Source: Dyella dinghuensis | Lineage (GTDB): Bacteria; Pseudomonadota; Gammaproteobacteria; Xanthomonadales; Rhodanobacteraceae | Direction: 5' to 3' | DNA: 64,000 nucleotides | NCBI RefSeq assembly: GCF_003977615.1 | Contig: NZ_RYZR01000007.1 | Span: forward strand, 310,001 to 374,000 | Shown: piece after piece, positions 45,906 to 55,680 of the stretch | How positions within the stretch are numbered: the stretch's first letter is position 1 | Layout of the letters: each line of letters begins with the position of its first letter | Notes under the pieces: model-generated | Databases searched by the model: none | Told to the model about the DNA's origin: nothing | Seen by the model: the letters and a program-made list of their open reading frames with translations, nothing else | Made by a program: the position numbers and the translations under genes

Positions 45906-46559
45906 TTAGGGTTGGGAGTCCATGAAGCCGCGGCGGATAGCGATCATGACGGCGTGCGTGCGATCTTCGGCACCCAATTTACCCATGATGCTTTTCATGC
46001 GCGCTTTGACGGTATCTTCCGAAATACAAAGGCTATCGGCGATATCGCGGTTGCTTTGGCCTTGAGCGACGAGCTTCAGTACGCCGACTTCGCGTTCCGT
46101 CAATCCTTGCTCTCCGGTATGGCTGGCGATCTCCTGTGCGACTTCCGGGGCGACGGTGTGACGCCCGAAAAGTGCGCCGCGAACGGCTTTGATGATTTCA
46201 TCGCGACGCGCCGTTTTAAGAAGATAGGACGTTGCGCCAAGCGTGAAAGCACGCACGACGCGTGCATCGCCGGGAAAGGTGGTGAGCACGATGATGGTCG
46301 CATCGGGAAATTCGTTGCGAATGGTTGTGATGGCCTGCAATCCGTCGACGTCTGGCATTTGCAGATCGATCAACATGACGTCGGGTAATAGTTTCTGGAA
46401 TTGCTCGATCGCCTCTCTGCCATCGGCAGCTTCGCCAACCACCTCCATGTCGGGCTCTTGCTCGATAACGGCCCGTAAACCATCCCGCATGACCGGATGG
46501 TCATCCACGATGAGAACTCCGTATCGTTCCCTCTGATCGTTCTCGTTCAAGCGACGCAC
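45906..46559 (-). CDS. NarL/FixJ-type response regulator
   Basis: A 217-residue response regulator. The receiver domain (about 14-128) shows VLIVDDHPVMRDG with acidic residues Asp19 and Asp20, the phosphoacceptor Asp65 in MLIDLQMPDVDG, the switch Thr in IIVLTTF and Lys115 in YLLKTARRDE. The LuxR-type output (about 152-215) has LTEREVGVLKLVAQGQSNRD and ISEDTVKARMKSIMGKLGA. The start codon is GTG. The probable kinase (49800-52877) is 3 kb away on the same strand, an unusual split for this pair. Confidence 0.94.
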   Translation of the reverse strand: MRRLNENDQRERYGVLIVDDHPVMRDGLRAVIEQEPDMEVVGEAADGREAIEQFQKLLPDVMLIDLQMPDVDGLQAITTIRNEFPDATIIVLTTFPGDARVVRAFTLGATSYLLKTARRDEIIKAVRGALFGRHTVAPEVAQEIASHTGEQGLTEREVGVLKLVAQGQSNRDIADSLCISEDTVKARMKSIMGKLGAEDRTHAVMIAIRRGFMDSQP

Positions 46560-46939
46560 CTTGGGAAATCTACCTAGAAAATAAATAGGCGGAAGCAGCG
46601 GGTACGTACTTCGGTCCAGCCGGGACTATGCGCCGGGCCTCATGGTACTTCAATGCTCGAAAGAGTAATTCGAGGTTCGCTCGTCATCAGCCTGGGGAAG
46701 CACGGCGCGCACGATGGGGTGGATGAGCATGGAGCACGGGAGAGTTGATCGACAGAACGTTGTTCGGCGTTCATGGCGGAACGACTGTTTTCGGCCATCG
46801 CTGTCACATTTGTCCAAGATCGACCGAAGGACGGATGCCATAGTCGTTGCTATCGAAGTCACGCCGACCTATCGACCGGCTCCCCGCTGGCTACGAAGCC
46901 GATCGCCAACTGATCCGACATTCATCCGGGAAGGGTCAT
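46560..46939. promoter_or_regulatory. Divergent promoter region: response regulator and acetoacetate decarboxylase
   Basis: The 380-base gap separates divergent genes and should hold both promoters and probably the response-regulator operator. Candidate features are a CCTAGAAAATAAATAGG segment near 46572-46588 and GCTCGAAAGAGTAATTCGAG near 46651. No specific site can be proved from the sequence. Confidence 0.4.
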
Positions 46940-47743
46940 ATGAAACGTAATTTCTTCGTTCCTTATACGTCACGCGGCCTCTCCAACATTTCGCCGCCAC
47001 CGCCTTGGCACTATGCGGGCGATTTTCTTGTCATCGATTTCTGGGCGCGTCCGGATGCTGTCGCAGCCCTTTTGCCCTCCGAGTTGCAAGCCGACGTCAA
47101 GGCAGAGGGTCATGCGCAGGGGTACTTCATCGATTGGCAATTCACGGGCGAGCACGATGAATTGCTTAATCCCGCTCGATACCAGTACCGGGAATTTTTC
47201 ATCCTTGTCGATGCGTTATTCGATGGTCGGCCCATTGCGTACTGTCCTTATATCTTTGTCGACAACGATGCGGCCTTGGCACGCGGTTGGGCACAAGGGT
47301 TCCCAAAGCGTCTCGGTTCAGTTTTCCAGACGCGCACGTTCAACACGAAAGGTCCCGCGGCCGTCAAGCTTGCACCTGGTAGCCGGTTTGGTGCGAGCGC
47401 TTCAACGGATGGACAACGTATTGCGAAAGGTATCGTCACGCTTGAAAAGCCCGTGACAGATCCCGCTGCAATGAGTTCACGGCCTACCGTGAACATGCGC
47501 CACTTTCCGAGACTCGCAGCGGGGCAGTGGGAACGTCCTGCCGTGCATGAGTTGGTGGAATCCGTGATGGACAACTTCACCGTGGCCGATGCATGGATGG
47601 GCAAGGGTGAGTTGACGTTGCCGGAGTGCGAGAACGAAGAAATTTCGGACCTGGCACCGGTGCGATGCGGCAATGGTTATCGCATGGGTGTTTCGTATTC
47701 GGTGACCGATCTGAAGACGCTTGCCGATCACTCGGTAAAGTAG
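46940..47743 (+). CDS. Acetoacetate decarboxylase-family protein
   Basis: A 267-residue enzyme of the acetoacetate decarboxylase family, which converts acetoacetate to acetone and CO2 through a Schiff base. The active-site loop is visible as WAQGFPKRLGSVFQ, with Lys123 in the position of the catalytic lysine. The family motifs WHYAGDFLVIDFWA and the terminal GVSYSVTDLKTLADHS fit. A GGAAGGG site precedes the ATG at 46940. The gene is divergent from the response regulator and convergent with PoxB, with a terminator between. Some family members have other substrates. Confidence 0.9.
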   Translation: MKRNFFVPYTSRGLSNISPPPPWHYAGDFLVIDFWARPDAVAALLPSELQADVKAEGHAQGYFIDWQFTGEHDELLNPARYQYREFFILVDALFDGRPIAYCPYIFVDNDAALARGWAQGFPKRLGSVFQTRTFNTKGPAAVKLAPGSRFGASASTDGQRIAKGIVTLEKPVTDPAAMSSRPTVNMRHFPRLAAGQWERPAVHELVESVMDNFTVADAWMGKGELTLPECENEEISDLAPVRCGNGYRMGVSYSVTDLKTLADHSVK

Positions 47744-47772
47744 ACTCCGTTTCGCCGCCATTTCGCCGACAT

Positions 47773-47820
47773 ATCAAGCGCGATTCTCCAATCGCGCTTG
47801 ATTTCATTTGCATTTTAATT
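47773..47820. terminator. Strong intrinsic terminator between adc-like gene and poxB
   Basis: A perfect 13-base-pair stem ATCAAGCGCGATT (47773-47785) with AATCGCGCTTGAT (47790-47802), loop CTCC, is followed by a T-rich tail (TTTCATTTG, then TTTTAATTTC). It sits where the adc-like gene (plus) and poxB (minus) converge. Confidence 0.88.
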
Positions 47821-47827
47821 TCAGCGA

Positions 47828-49546
47828 TTAACGCAGCAGATTGACCTTCGCCAGGTCGATCAGTTCACCGCCGCGTCCATCAAGCACTGCTTTCATCATA
47901 AAGAGACCGAATTTGTAAGCCTCGTCGAATGTCGTCTTCGGCGGCATGGCCAGTTCTTGCCTGACGCTTACCACGTCCACCAGCGCAGGGCCGTCATGCG
48001 AAAGCGCTTCGGTCAGCGCGGCGCGAAGGTCTTCGGGGCGCTCTACGCGAATGCCTTTGACACCAACGGCGTTCGCCATTTGCGCAAAGTTGGGGTTGAT
48101 CAAATCGCAGCCGGAATCGATGAAACCGTTCGCTTTCATCTCCATCTCGACGAAGCCCAGCGTGCCGTTGTTCAGCACGACGATCTTTACGGGTAGATCC
48201 AACTGTGTCAGCGTCAGAAAATCGCCCATCATCATGGCGAAGCCGCCGTCGCCCGACATGGATATCACTTGACGCTCGGGATGAGCGACTTGCGCGCCGA
48301 TGGCATGCAACATCGCATTCGCCATGGAACCATGATTGAAGGAGCCGACAATGCGACGCTTGCCGTTGACCTTCAGGTAACGTGCGGTCCACAAGATCGG
48401 TGAGCCAACGTCGCAGGTGAAAATGGCATCGTCCGCGGCCAATTCACTCACTAGTTTTGTCACGTACTGGGGATGGATAAGATCGCTGCCGCGCCTTGGG
48501 TCGGCTAGCTCATCGAGTCCTTCACGGGCTTTTTTGTAATGCGCCAATGCCGCGTCCAGATGGCTGGAGTCGGTTTTCTCCGCAATGGTTGGAACAAGCA
48601 TCTGCAGCGTCTCACGGACGTCGCCGATCAAACCAAGCTCAAGTGGGCAGCGATTGCCAAGTGCCTCGGGACGCGCATCGATCTGTGCGATCTTGGCGTG
48701 TGTCGGAAAGAACTGCCGGTAGGGAAAGTCGGTGCCGAGCAACAGCAAGGTGTCGCAATCTTTCATGGCGGCATAGCCGGATGAAAAGCCGACGAGCCCG
48801 GTCATGCCGACATCGTAGGGATTGTCGTATTCCAGGAACTCCTTGCCGCGCAGCGTATGCACGATCGGCGCCTTCAAACGGCGAGCCAATTCCACAACTT
48901 CATCGTGCGCGCCGGCGCAACCGGCACCACAGAACAGGGTGACTCGTTTGCCATCCTTGAGTAGATTGGTCAGTCGTTTGAGATCCTTTATCGACGGATG
49001 CAGGATCGGTTTCGAAGGCGTCACCCAGCGAGGCACTTCAGCGACGGCATCTTTCAGCGATACATCGCCTGGAATGACGACGACGCCCACGCCACGCCGC
49101 CCGACCGCTGCGCGCATGGCCCTGCCAAGCACTTGCGGCAACTGTGCAGGATTGGAAACCAGTTCTACGTAATGACTGCATTCCCTGAAAAGGATTTCCG
49201 GGTGCGTCGCCTGAAAATAGTCGATGCCGATTTCGCTGCTTGGAATATGCGAGGCAATCGCCAACACCGGCACACCGCTGCGATGGCAATCGAACAAGCC
49301 ATTGATGAGGTGAAGATTGCCCGGTCCGCAACTGCCTGCACAAACGGCGAGCTCACCCGTCAAATGCGCTTCGGCGCCTGCGGCGAACGCTGCCGCTTCC
49401 TCATGACGCATATGCAGCCATTCGATCGAGTTGCGACGGAAAGCATCGGTCAGCCCATTCAGCGAATCGCCGACAACACCATAAACGTGTTTGACGCCCG
49501 CCTGTTCCAGGACTTTGGCGACATAATCGGCGGAGGACATGGCCAT
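47828..49546 (-). CDS. poxB: Pyruvate dehydrogenase (ubiquinone) PoxB
   Basis: A 572-residue peripheral membrane enzyme, the same length as E. coli PoxB, oxidising pyruvate to acetate and CO2 with electrons passed to ubiquinone. ThDP and FAD motifs are intact: Glu50 in [12 protein letters not shown] and [10 protein letters not shown] with NNGTLGF. The C-terminus [16 protein letters not shown] matches the lipid-binding tail of the E. coli enzyme. The start at 49546 follows GGGAGATC; a longer frame to 49603 is unconserved. It is a paralogue, not a copy, of the gene at 33177. Confidence 0.93.
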   Translation of the reverse strand: MAMSSADYVAKVLEQAGVKHVYGVVGDSLNGLTDAFRRNSIEWLHMRHEEAAAFAAGAEAHLTGELAVCAGSCGPGNLHLINGLFDCHRSGVPVLAIASHIPSSEIGIDYFQATHPEILFRECSHYVELVSNPAQLPQVLGRAMRAAVGRRGVGVVVIPGDVSLKDAVAEVPRWVTPSKPILHPSIKDLKRLTNLLKDGKRVTLFCGAGCAGAHDEVVELARRLKAPIVHTLRGKEFLEYDNPYDVGMTGLVGFSSGYAAMKDCDTLLLLGTDFPYRQFFPTHAKIAQIDARPEALGNRCPLELGLIGDVRETLQMLVPTIAEKTDSSHLDAALAHYKKAREGLDELADPRRGSDLIHPQYVTKLVSELAADDAIFTCDVGSPILWTARYLKVNGKRRIVGSFNHGSMANAMLHAIGAQVAHPERQVISMSGDGGFAMMMGDFLTLTQLDLPVKIVVLNNGTLGFVEMEMKANGFIDSGCDLINPNFAQMANAVGVKGIRVERPEDLRAALTEALSHDGPALVDVVSVRQELAMPPKTTFDEAYKFGLFMMKAVLDGRGGELIDLAKVNLLR

Positions 49547-49799
49547 GGTGGTGATCTCCCGGGTCTTGAAGTGAGGAGCGCGCCTTGCTGCGCAGCGCGG
49601 CAAGAGGGTGGGTGCATGGCACTCGACGATTGCGTTGCAGGGGAATGCCGACGGCTTTCAAGACATTAGCGCGATAGGCCGTAGTGGGCTTGTACGTGTC
49701 TGACCGCGCATGGACGAAATCCATATGTCGCTGTCAATTGTTAACGCAGCGCGAATATGTCTTTCGAGAAGCGAGTAGATGCGCGGATAGCAACAAACG
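49547..49799. other. Intergenic region between histidine kinase and poxB
   Basis: About 250 bases. The poxB promoter should lie here, downstream of the histidine kinase stop on the same strand. No palindrome stands out. The final bases before 49800 have no clear terminator stem, so some readthrough from the kinase gene to poxB is possible. Confidence 0.4.
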
Positions 49800-52700
49800 T
49801 CATTCGTCGCGGCCGCTGAAGTGCCGGCGAGACTTGATCGACGCACGCGCGGCTTCCATCGCGTGCCAAGGCAGGATCAGCTCGACCATGGTGCCGCGTG
49901 GATGGGCCCTTCGGATCGTCAGTTGGCCATCGAGTTTCGCTGCACGTTCGCGCATGCCGGCGATGCCCCAATGCCCCTCTTTTTGCTTGTCCTGGATTTG
50001 CTGTTCGGTGATACCGATACCGTTGTCCGTGATATCTACCGTAAGAGCTTTCTCGGTGTAATTGACGGATACGACGATCCACTCGGCCTGGGCGTGCTTG
50101 AAAGCATTGATGACGGCTTCCCGCACGATGGCGATCATTTCTTCGCACGACTCGGCGCGAAGTGGTCGTGCCTCGCCCTCGACGCGTACGGAGAAGCGCG
50201 CGTCTGAATGAATCGCTGCATCGTTGCCGATGGTTTTCAGCTTTTCTATCAGATGTGCGTGATCGGGTTCTCCATGACGAAGCGCACTGATGGCGTCACG
50301 TCCTTCGATCAGCGCTGCGCGCATTTTTTCTTCGATCTTGGTTATTCGCAGTCGCTGCGTATCCGATAGATCCTGGCTGTTGGATAGCATCTCCACTTGC
50401 AGAAGAACGCCTTGCATGCCTTGCAGTAAGGTGTCGTGCAGATCGCGTGCAATGCGCTCGCGCTCGGCGAGACGCTCTATCATGAGAAGCCGGTAGCGCC
50501 GCTCGATAAGCCCAAGGCGGAGCAGGTAGATCATCCAAAGGGCAAGCACAACGACACCTGCGATAAGCGCCTTGAACCACATCGTCTGGTAGAAGGCAGG
50601 CATGATCGTGAAATTCAATGTTGCCGGTTGCGGACTCGCGACACCGTCTTCGTTAAAGGCAACGACCTCGAAGTGATAGCTTCCCGGTTGCATATTGGTA
50701 TAGAAGGCTTCGCGCCGGCCTGCGTCGTCCTGCCAATCGCCATCGACTTCTTTAAGCCGATAACGGAAATGCACGCGCTCCGGCATGGATAGCGCCGGCG
50801 CTGTATAGGCAATCTGGATGTTGCGCGTGCTCGGCGGCAACGATGGCACAGACGATGCGGGCCAGTTGGAATTGCCCGACGCGAGCATGCTGATGGTTAC
50901 GTTCGGTGCAATCGCATTGCGGCGGATGTGAGCCGGGTCTATCCAGGAAAGATTTTGCTTGGTCGCGACCCATATGCGTCCGTCCGTGCTTTCGACCATC
51001 GTTGGCCCAGGGCGGATGGGAAGCGGCGCGCCGTTGATGCCGTCCGCTTGGGTGAATAGCTCGAAACTTGGCGTGTAATTGGGCTGCTTGAGCCACATTG
51101 CCATCTCGCTTGCATTAATCCGATAGACACCGTCGGGTCCGTTGAGCCATAGCTCGCCAGCTTGCGTTTGGACGACACCCGATGCGCTGCGAAAGGCGTT
51201 GTCGCCTTTTCCGATCAAATTCTTGAACGCACCCGATGGAAACAAGTGCGCGACACCTTTGTCACCGGTAGCCCAGACGTGACCGCCACGCACTTGCAGG
51301 CCGAGTACATTTCCCACATTCAAGCCGTTGCTGCTGTCGTAGAGCGTTACTTGGGTGCGGTCGACGACGGCAATGCGGCTGCCGGGATACGTCAACCAGA
51401 TGTGTCCGGACTCATCGCCCATGACGCGAATGGCCGCTCCACTAGGTAAGGCTTTCAGGCCGCCGTTGAGGGTCCAGGTTCCGTTGGACAACTTGAAGAC
51501 GCCGACTTTGACGATGGACATCCAGATGTCACCCGCTGCATCTTCCGCGATACCTTGGCAACCTTGCAGGTATCGGCCACCGGCCAGATCAATCAACGTC
51601 CCGGGCGGCGGCGGAACGTGGGTAACGTGGGAGCCGTCATACGTTTCTACATCATCTCTTCCCGGCATCCATACGGCGCCGTGACTGTCTACCATTGAAC
51701 AGTCTGCACCGAGTCCAAAGCCGGCAATACGGACAGGATCCTGGTCGTCCTTCAGATACAAACCATATTCCCGAAGGCTGCCTACCCATAAGCCGCCGTG
51801 TGTATCGGCAGCGATGGTGACGTTAGTCACTTCGTTCGGGAACTTGTTCGGGAAGTGAACCGGCGTAAATTTTCCGATCGAAAAGCGGTCGATGCCGCCG
51901 TCCGTCGCCACCCAGACATTGGATTCGCGATCCATGAAATAAATCAACGCGAATTGGCCCGTCAATCCGTTGCTTCGATCAAAGCGTTCCTCGTTGGGAG
52001 GCGCATTATTTCCATCGCTCCAACGAGCTCGCGTGACGCCTTCCTGATCTTCACGCGTGAACCACAATGCGCCCGATGGATCGCGCAAGCTTGCCCAGTA
52101 GGGATAGTTTTTCGTCAACGCTACGCCAGCGGGAAGACCGATCAGATCGTGCTTGGCTTGCAAAAAATCGACAGGCTGCCATTGATTGCTATGCTCATTG
52201 AGCACGTAGGCGGTGTCAGTATCGATGAGATAGAGCTTTCCGTTGACGTCTCCAAATGCTTGCGGCTGACGACCGGGATAGCCTTGAGCTGAGCCAACCG
52301 TTTCCCAATGATCGTCCTTCTGCCGGGCTACACCGCGCGTCGTTGCAATCCAGAGTGTTCCGTTCCTGGTCCTTGCAAAACCGATGACACTTCCACCGGG
52401 GAGCACGGTGGCGGGGGTATTCGATACTTTTCCATCGTGCAGCAGGCTTATCCCGCCGAATGTGTAGCCGATCCACAAGTCGCCATTGGATTCTGCATAC
52501 AGCGAAAAGACGTTCGTGCTTGGCAACAGGCGAGTCACACTCTTATCAAAACGTACCCCATCAAATCGGTACAAACCGTTTTGCGTTGCAATCCATAGAA
52601 AGCCGTCCGGCGTCTGGGCTATCCATGTTGCGTTGGATGGCGCGCCATCCCGGGATAGATAGGCACGGTGCTGAAGCTGGCTCAGCTGCAATCGGTAAGG

Positions 52701-52877
52701 TGTCTGCGGAGAGAGTGGGGCGACGATGTGCGGGGGTTCGACACACCATGCCTTTGGCGAGAAAAAGAGGACAGTCAATAGCAGGCACGCGAAAGATGCA
52801 TGCACGTACCGCTCGCGGGTGCCGGCCAATCGCGCGACCAAAAGCAGGGCGTTCTTGCCGACGGCATTGATGCCCAT
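49800..52877 (-). CDS. Beta-propeller sensor histidine kinase (two-component regulator propeller type)
   Basis: A 1025-residue membrane kinase. An N-terminal export signal or anchor (about 27-45) is followed by a large periplasmic beta-propeller (about 60-680) made of repeats such as DGFLWIATQNGLYRFDG, NGTLWIATTRGVAR and SGHIWLTYPGSRIAV. A Y_Y_Y domain follows (about 690-755), then a transmembrane helix (about 765-785). The dimerisation domain has His814 in ERIARDLHDTLLQG, and the ATPase domain has DNGIGI and GHWGIAGMRERA. It is a HisKA_3 kinase, so its partner should be a NarL-type regulator: the gene at 45906 fits. The propeller suggests recognition of a polymeric or extracellular ligand. 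Confidence 0.93.
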   Translation of the reverse strand: MGINAVGKNALLLVARLAGTRERYVHASFACLLLTVLFFSPKAWCVEPPHIVAPLSPQTPYRLQLSQLQHRAYLSRDGAPSNATWIAQTPDGFLWIATQNGLYRFDGVRFDKSVTRLLPSTNVFSLYAESNGDLWIGYTFGGISLLHDGKVSNTPATVLPGGSVIGFARTRNGTLWIATTRGVARQKDDHWETVGSAQGYPGRQPQAFGDVNGKLYLIDTDTAYVLNEHSNQWQPVDFLQAKHDLIGLPAGVALTKNYPYWASLRDPSGALWFTREDQEGVTRARWSDGNNAPPNEERFDRSNGLTGQFALIYFMDRESNVWVATDGGIDRFSIGKFTPVHFPNKFPNEVTNVTIAADTHGGLWVGSLREYGLYLKDDQDPVRIAGFGLGADCSMVDSHGAVWMPGRDDVETYDGSHVTHVPPPPGTLIDLAGGRYLQGCQGIAEDAAGDIWMSIVKVGVFKLSNGTWTLNGGLKALPSGAAIRVMGDESGHIWLTYPGSRIAVVDRTQVTLYDSSNGLNVGNVLGLQVRGGHVWATGDKGVAHLFPSGAFKNLIGKGDNAFRSASGVVQTQAGELWLNGPDGVYRINASEMAMWLKQPNYTPSFELFTQADGINGAPLPIRPGPTMVESTDGRIWVATKQNLSWIDPAHIRRNAIAPNVTISMLASGNSNWPASSVPSLPPSTRNIQIAYTAPALSMPERVHFRYRLKEVDGDWQDDAGRREAFYTNMQPGSYHFEVVAFNEDGVASPQPATLNFTIMPAFYQTMWFKALIAGVVVLALWMIYLLRLGLIERRYRLLMIERLAERERIARDLHDTLLQGMQGVLLQVEMLSNSQDLSDTQRLRITKIEEKMRAALIEGRDAISALRHGEPDHAHLIEKLKTIGNDAAIHSDARFSVRVEGEARPLRAESCEEMIAIVREAVINAFKHAQAEWIVVSVNYTEKALTVDITDNGIGITEQQIQDKQKEGHWGIAGMRERAAKLDGQLTIRRAHPRGTMVELILPWHAMEAARASIKSRRHFSGRDE

Positions 52878-53140
52878 GGAGCGACACGGATGGATGCGTT
52901 ACACCTATTAAGCACCACGATAGTCCAGGGTCGCAAGCCGTGTTCGGTTGAATGGCGATAGCGAAACGAATCAAAAGCGATCTTTGGTGTTGACAAGGTG
53001 TAACGTTTTTGAACATACGCGCTTCAAATTGAACAAAACTGCCGCCGGTTGAGACGCACAACTACCCGTTTGGGGGGCGTAGAATCGAAGGCTGGTCGAT
53101 ACAGTCGCGGGTAACCTGGGTGAGCGGCCAAGGTAAACCG

Positions 53141-54394
53141 ATGAGCGCAAGATCCTCAGTCGTTCAAGCGCCCCGACGGGTGGAAACGGCCTACGCCATC
53201 GCGTGGGGATTCGCCGCCGTTTTCTATTTCCTGGAATACGCCTCGCGCTCAGCGCCGGCGGTAATGATCCCCGAACTATCGCAGGCGTTTAGCGTCACGG
53301 CGCTTGGTGTCAGCACCATCCTGGGGCTGTATTACTACACCTATTCGACCACCAGCCTGGTGGCGGGCGTCCTTCTCGATCGTTATGGTGCGCGTTACGT
53401 CGTGCCTTCGGGCATGGCGTTGCTTGCGATAGGTTGTTTGCTATTCGCCATTCCCCAGGATTCGGTGGGAAGCACCGGACGTCTTTTGCAGGGCGCTGGC
53501 TCGGCGTTCGCTTTTACCGGTGCGGTATATCTCGCGTCGCATGGGTTCTCCGCAAAGAGCCTCGCGACGGCGATTGGATTCACCCAGTGTTTCGGTATGT
53601 TGGGTGGGTCGATGGGCCAGATCGCGGTCGGTCCGCTGATCCATGGTTTTGCCAACATCCATCAATTCTGGATAGGGATGGGTGTTGTTGTGTTGGTGGT
53701 TGCAGTTGGTTTGCTGCTTGTGACGCCGCGCGAGGAGCATGTCGCCACGGTCGGTGAAAAACGGAATTTCCTCACGCCTTATAAAGTCGTTCTAACCAAT
53801 CCACAGTCGTACCTGTGCGGTATCGTCTCCGGTCTTCTGTTTGCGCCAACAACCATTGGCGACATGGTCTGGGGTGTTCGTCTGTTCCAGGAAGACAAAT
53901 TATTCAGCTACCACGACGCGGTCTTCGCCATTTCCATGGTGCCCTTTGGCTGGGTCTTCGGTTGCCCACTCTTCGGTTGGCTGGCCGATCGCTTGCACCG
54001 TAGAAAACTCGCACTCCTTATTGGCGTAAGCGCAATGCTTGTGTGTGCTTTGCAGCTGACGTTTCTACCGAATGCATTGCCGAGTTGGGTAACGTTATTT
54101 GTATTCGGCATTTCCTCCGGCGCCGCCATGATTCCCTACACGATCATCAAGGAAGCCAATCCGGATTACGTCAAAGGAAGCGCCACAGGTGCCATCAACT
54201 TCATCACCTTCAGCATTACGGCATTCCTTGGCCCCGTTTTTTCCAAGCATATTGGACGAACGATCGGTGCGCCCACGATCAGTCCGGAGCACCATTTTTT
54301 TGAGTCGGGCCTCTTCTGGATTGCAGTGATCGGAATGGCTCTTGTCGTGTCGTTCGCGTTGCGCGAGACGGGAAAGGCCGAAGCAGCCAAATGA
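53141..54394 (+). CDS. Major facilitator superfamily transporter
   Basis: A 417-residue inner-membrane transporter with about 12 transmembrane segments. MFS signatures are present: the segment LLDRYGARYVVPSGMALLAI (loop 2-3 motif region) and the matching WLADRLHRRKLALL in the second half. The ATG at 53141 follows AAGGTAAACCG; a GTG at 53120 in the same frame is possible. It is divergent from the propeller kinase (263 bases) and 63 bases before the tautomerase. The substrate is unknown, probably an organic acid given the company. Confidence 0.88.
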   Translation: MSARSSVVQAPRRVETAYAIAWGFAAVFYFLEYASRSAPAVMIPELSQAFSVTALGVSTILGLYYYTYSTTSLVAGVLLDRYGARYVVPSGMALLAIGCLLFAIPQDSVGSTGRLLQGAGSAFAFTGAVYLASHGFSAKSLATAIGFTQCFGMLGGSMGQIAVGPLIHGFANIHQFWIGMGVVVLVVAVGLLLVTPREEHVATVGEKRNFLTPYKVVLTNPQSYLCGIVSGLLFAPTTIGDMVWGVRLFQEDKLFSYHDAVFAISMVPFGWVFGCPLFGWLADRLHRRKLALLIGVSAMLVCALQLTFLPNALPSWVTLFVFGISSGAAMIPYTIIKEANPDYVKGSATGAINFITFSITAFLGPVFSKHIGRTIGAPTISPEHHFFESGLFWIAVIGMALVVSFALRETGKAEAAK

Positions 54395-54457
54395 CGATCC
54401 TGCAGAAACACATCGCTGCGCCGCACTGCCACTCAACGACACCACATCGATAAACGT

Positions 54458-54835
54458 ATGCCCCTCTATACGCTGGTTACGCAGAAAGGCACGCTTGATC
54501 GCCAAGCCAAAGGCCGGTTGGCGAAACAATTGACGTCGTTTCACTCGGAATATGCCGGCGTGCCGCAAAATTGGGTGCACGTCGTGTTCCACGATTTTCA
54601 ACCCGGCGACGGCTTCACGGCGGGCGAAGAGGCGCCTACTGCAGCGCTCACGCTGCTGATTCGCACCGGAAGATCGAATGAATATAAAAAAGGTCTGCTG
54701 ACTAAGTTGTGGCAACTGTTTCAGGCAGCGACTGGTGCGCCCGATGATCAAATTGTCATTGGCATACAAGAAGTCTCGCCTAGCCAGGCCATGGAAATGG
54801 GGCAGATCATGCCTGACATTGCAGAGAAAGAATAA
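54458..54835 (+). CDS. Tautomerase-superfamily enzyme
   Basis: A 125-residue small enzyme. After removal of the first Met, the N-terminal Pro (MPLYTLVTQKGTL) is the general base of the 4-oxalocrotonate tautomerase superfamily. The rest (VHVVFHDFQPGD, ALTLLIRTGRSNEYKKGLLT) matches the longer tautomerase_3 type. It probably isomerises an enol or keto acid. It lies 63 bases downstream of the MFS gene, so the two may form an operon for uptake and isomerisation. Confidence 0.85.
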   Translation: MPLYTLVTQKGTLDRQAKGRLAKQLTSFHSEYAGVPQNWVHVVFHDFQPGDGFTAGEEAPTAALTLLIRTGRSNEYKKGLLTKLWQLFQAATGAPDDQIVIGIQEVSPSQAMEMGQIMPDIAEKE

Positions 54836-54936
54836 AGGCCGTGGCGTAACGAAAGTAGCCGCTTCGATCTATCTCGAGAGCGCTGTCTTGCGTTGATTAT
54901 GACGCTGGAAGTGATCCAGGTTGGACGCCAAGCGTT

Positions 54937-55680
54937 TTATTTTGGCCAATACGAGCGCGATGCTTTACCTGCAGCTGCTGCGGCTGCATGGCGTTTCAAT
55001 CGAATGCGTTCGACCCACAGCGGCACGAGTGACAATAGCGCCAGCGCACCGAGCGGTCCGATAACGCCGGGATCGAAGAACAGATCGATACTCAGGGTTC
55101 GTCCGTGACTGAGTGCTTGACCAAGGCCAGCACCGATGGAAGTCTCGAATAACAGCATGATGGTTCCGCCAAACCAGGTCGCGCCCAGAAACAACCACAG
55201 CGGGCAACGCAGCCACGCGAGTGCGACGGTGAGCAATCCGAAGGGTGCGGCAGGTACCAGTCGCAGAAACAGCGTGTAGACCACGGGATGACGTTCGAAG
55301 CCGTGATGCAGTTTTTCCGCAATCGCCGGCGGATGCTTGCTGCCTGCGCCGAAGGCATAGCGGCTGGCGAGAAACAGGATGAGCGATCCCAGCGTAAGGC
55401 CGATGGATGAGTACAGCGTGCCCTGGACAATGCCGAAGGCAAAACCGCCCGCGAGAATCAGTATGATCGTGAACGGAATGCCCGTGCACGTCGCCAGCGT
55501 AAGCAGTCCGATATACAGCAGGCGACTCAGCCAGGGATCCTGATTGATGTGCGCACGAACCTGTTGCTGGTGTGCCACGAGTTGTTCGGGATGGAAGCGA
55601 TCAAAGACGCCCGATGCGACCAACACGACACCTGCCACGATCAGCAGAAGAAGCGGCAACGCGGCGCGCAGGCGGTTCAA
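54937..55680 (-). CDS. VTT-domain (TVP38/TMEM64-type) membrane protein
   Basis: A 247-residue multi-pass inner-membrane protein. Its VTT (SNARE-associated/DedA-like) domain is marked by FTIILILAGGFAFGIVQGTL, then RLVPAAPFGLLTVALAWLRC and TWFGGTIMLLFETSIGAG. A TTG start at 55680 overlaps the deaminase TGA by two bases and follows GAGGGGAAAG; the longer frame is inside the deaminase gene. Family members are thought to act as lipid scramblases or in stress resistance, but the role here is not shown. Confidence 0.85.
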   Translation of the reverse strand: MNRLRAALPLLLLIVAGVVLVASGVFDRFHPEQLVAHQQQVRAHINQDPWLSRLLYIGLLTLATCTGIPFTIILILAGGFAFGIVQGTLYSSIGLTLGSLILFLASRYAFGAGSKHPPAIAEKLHHGFERHPVVYTLFLRLVPAAPFGLLTVALAWLRCPLWLFLGATWFGGTIMLLFETSIGAGLGQALSHGRTLSIDLFFDPGVIGPLGALALLSLVPLWVERIRLKRHAAAAAAGKASRSYWPK

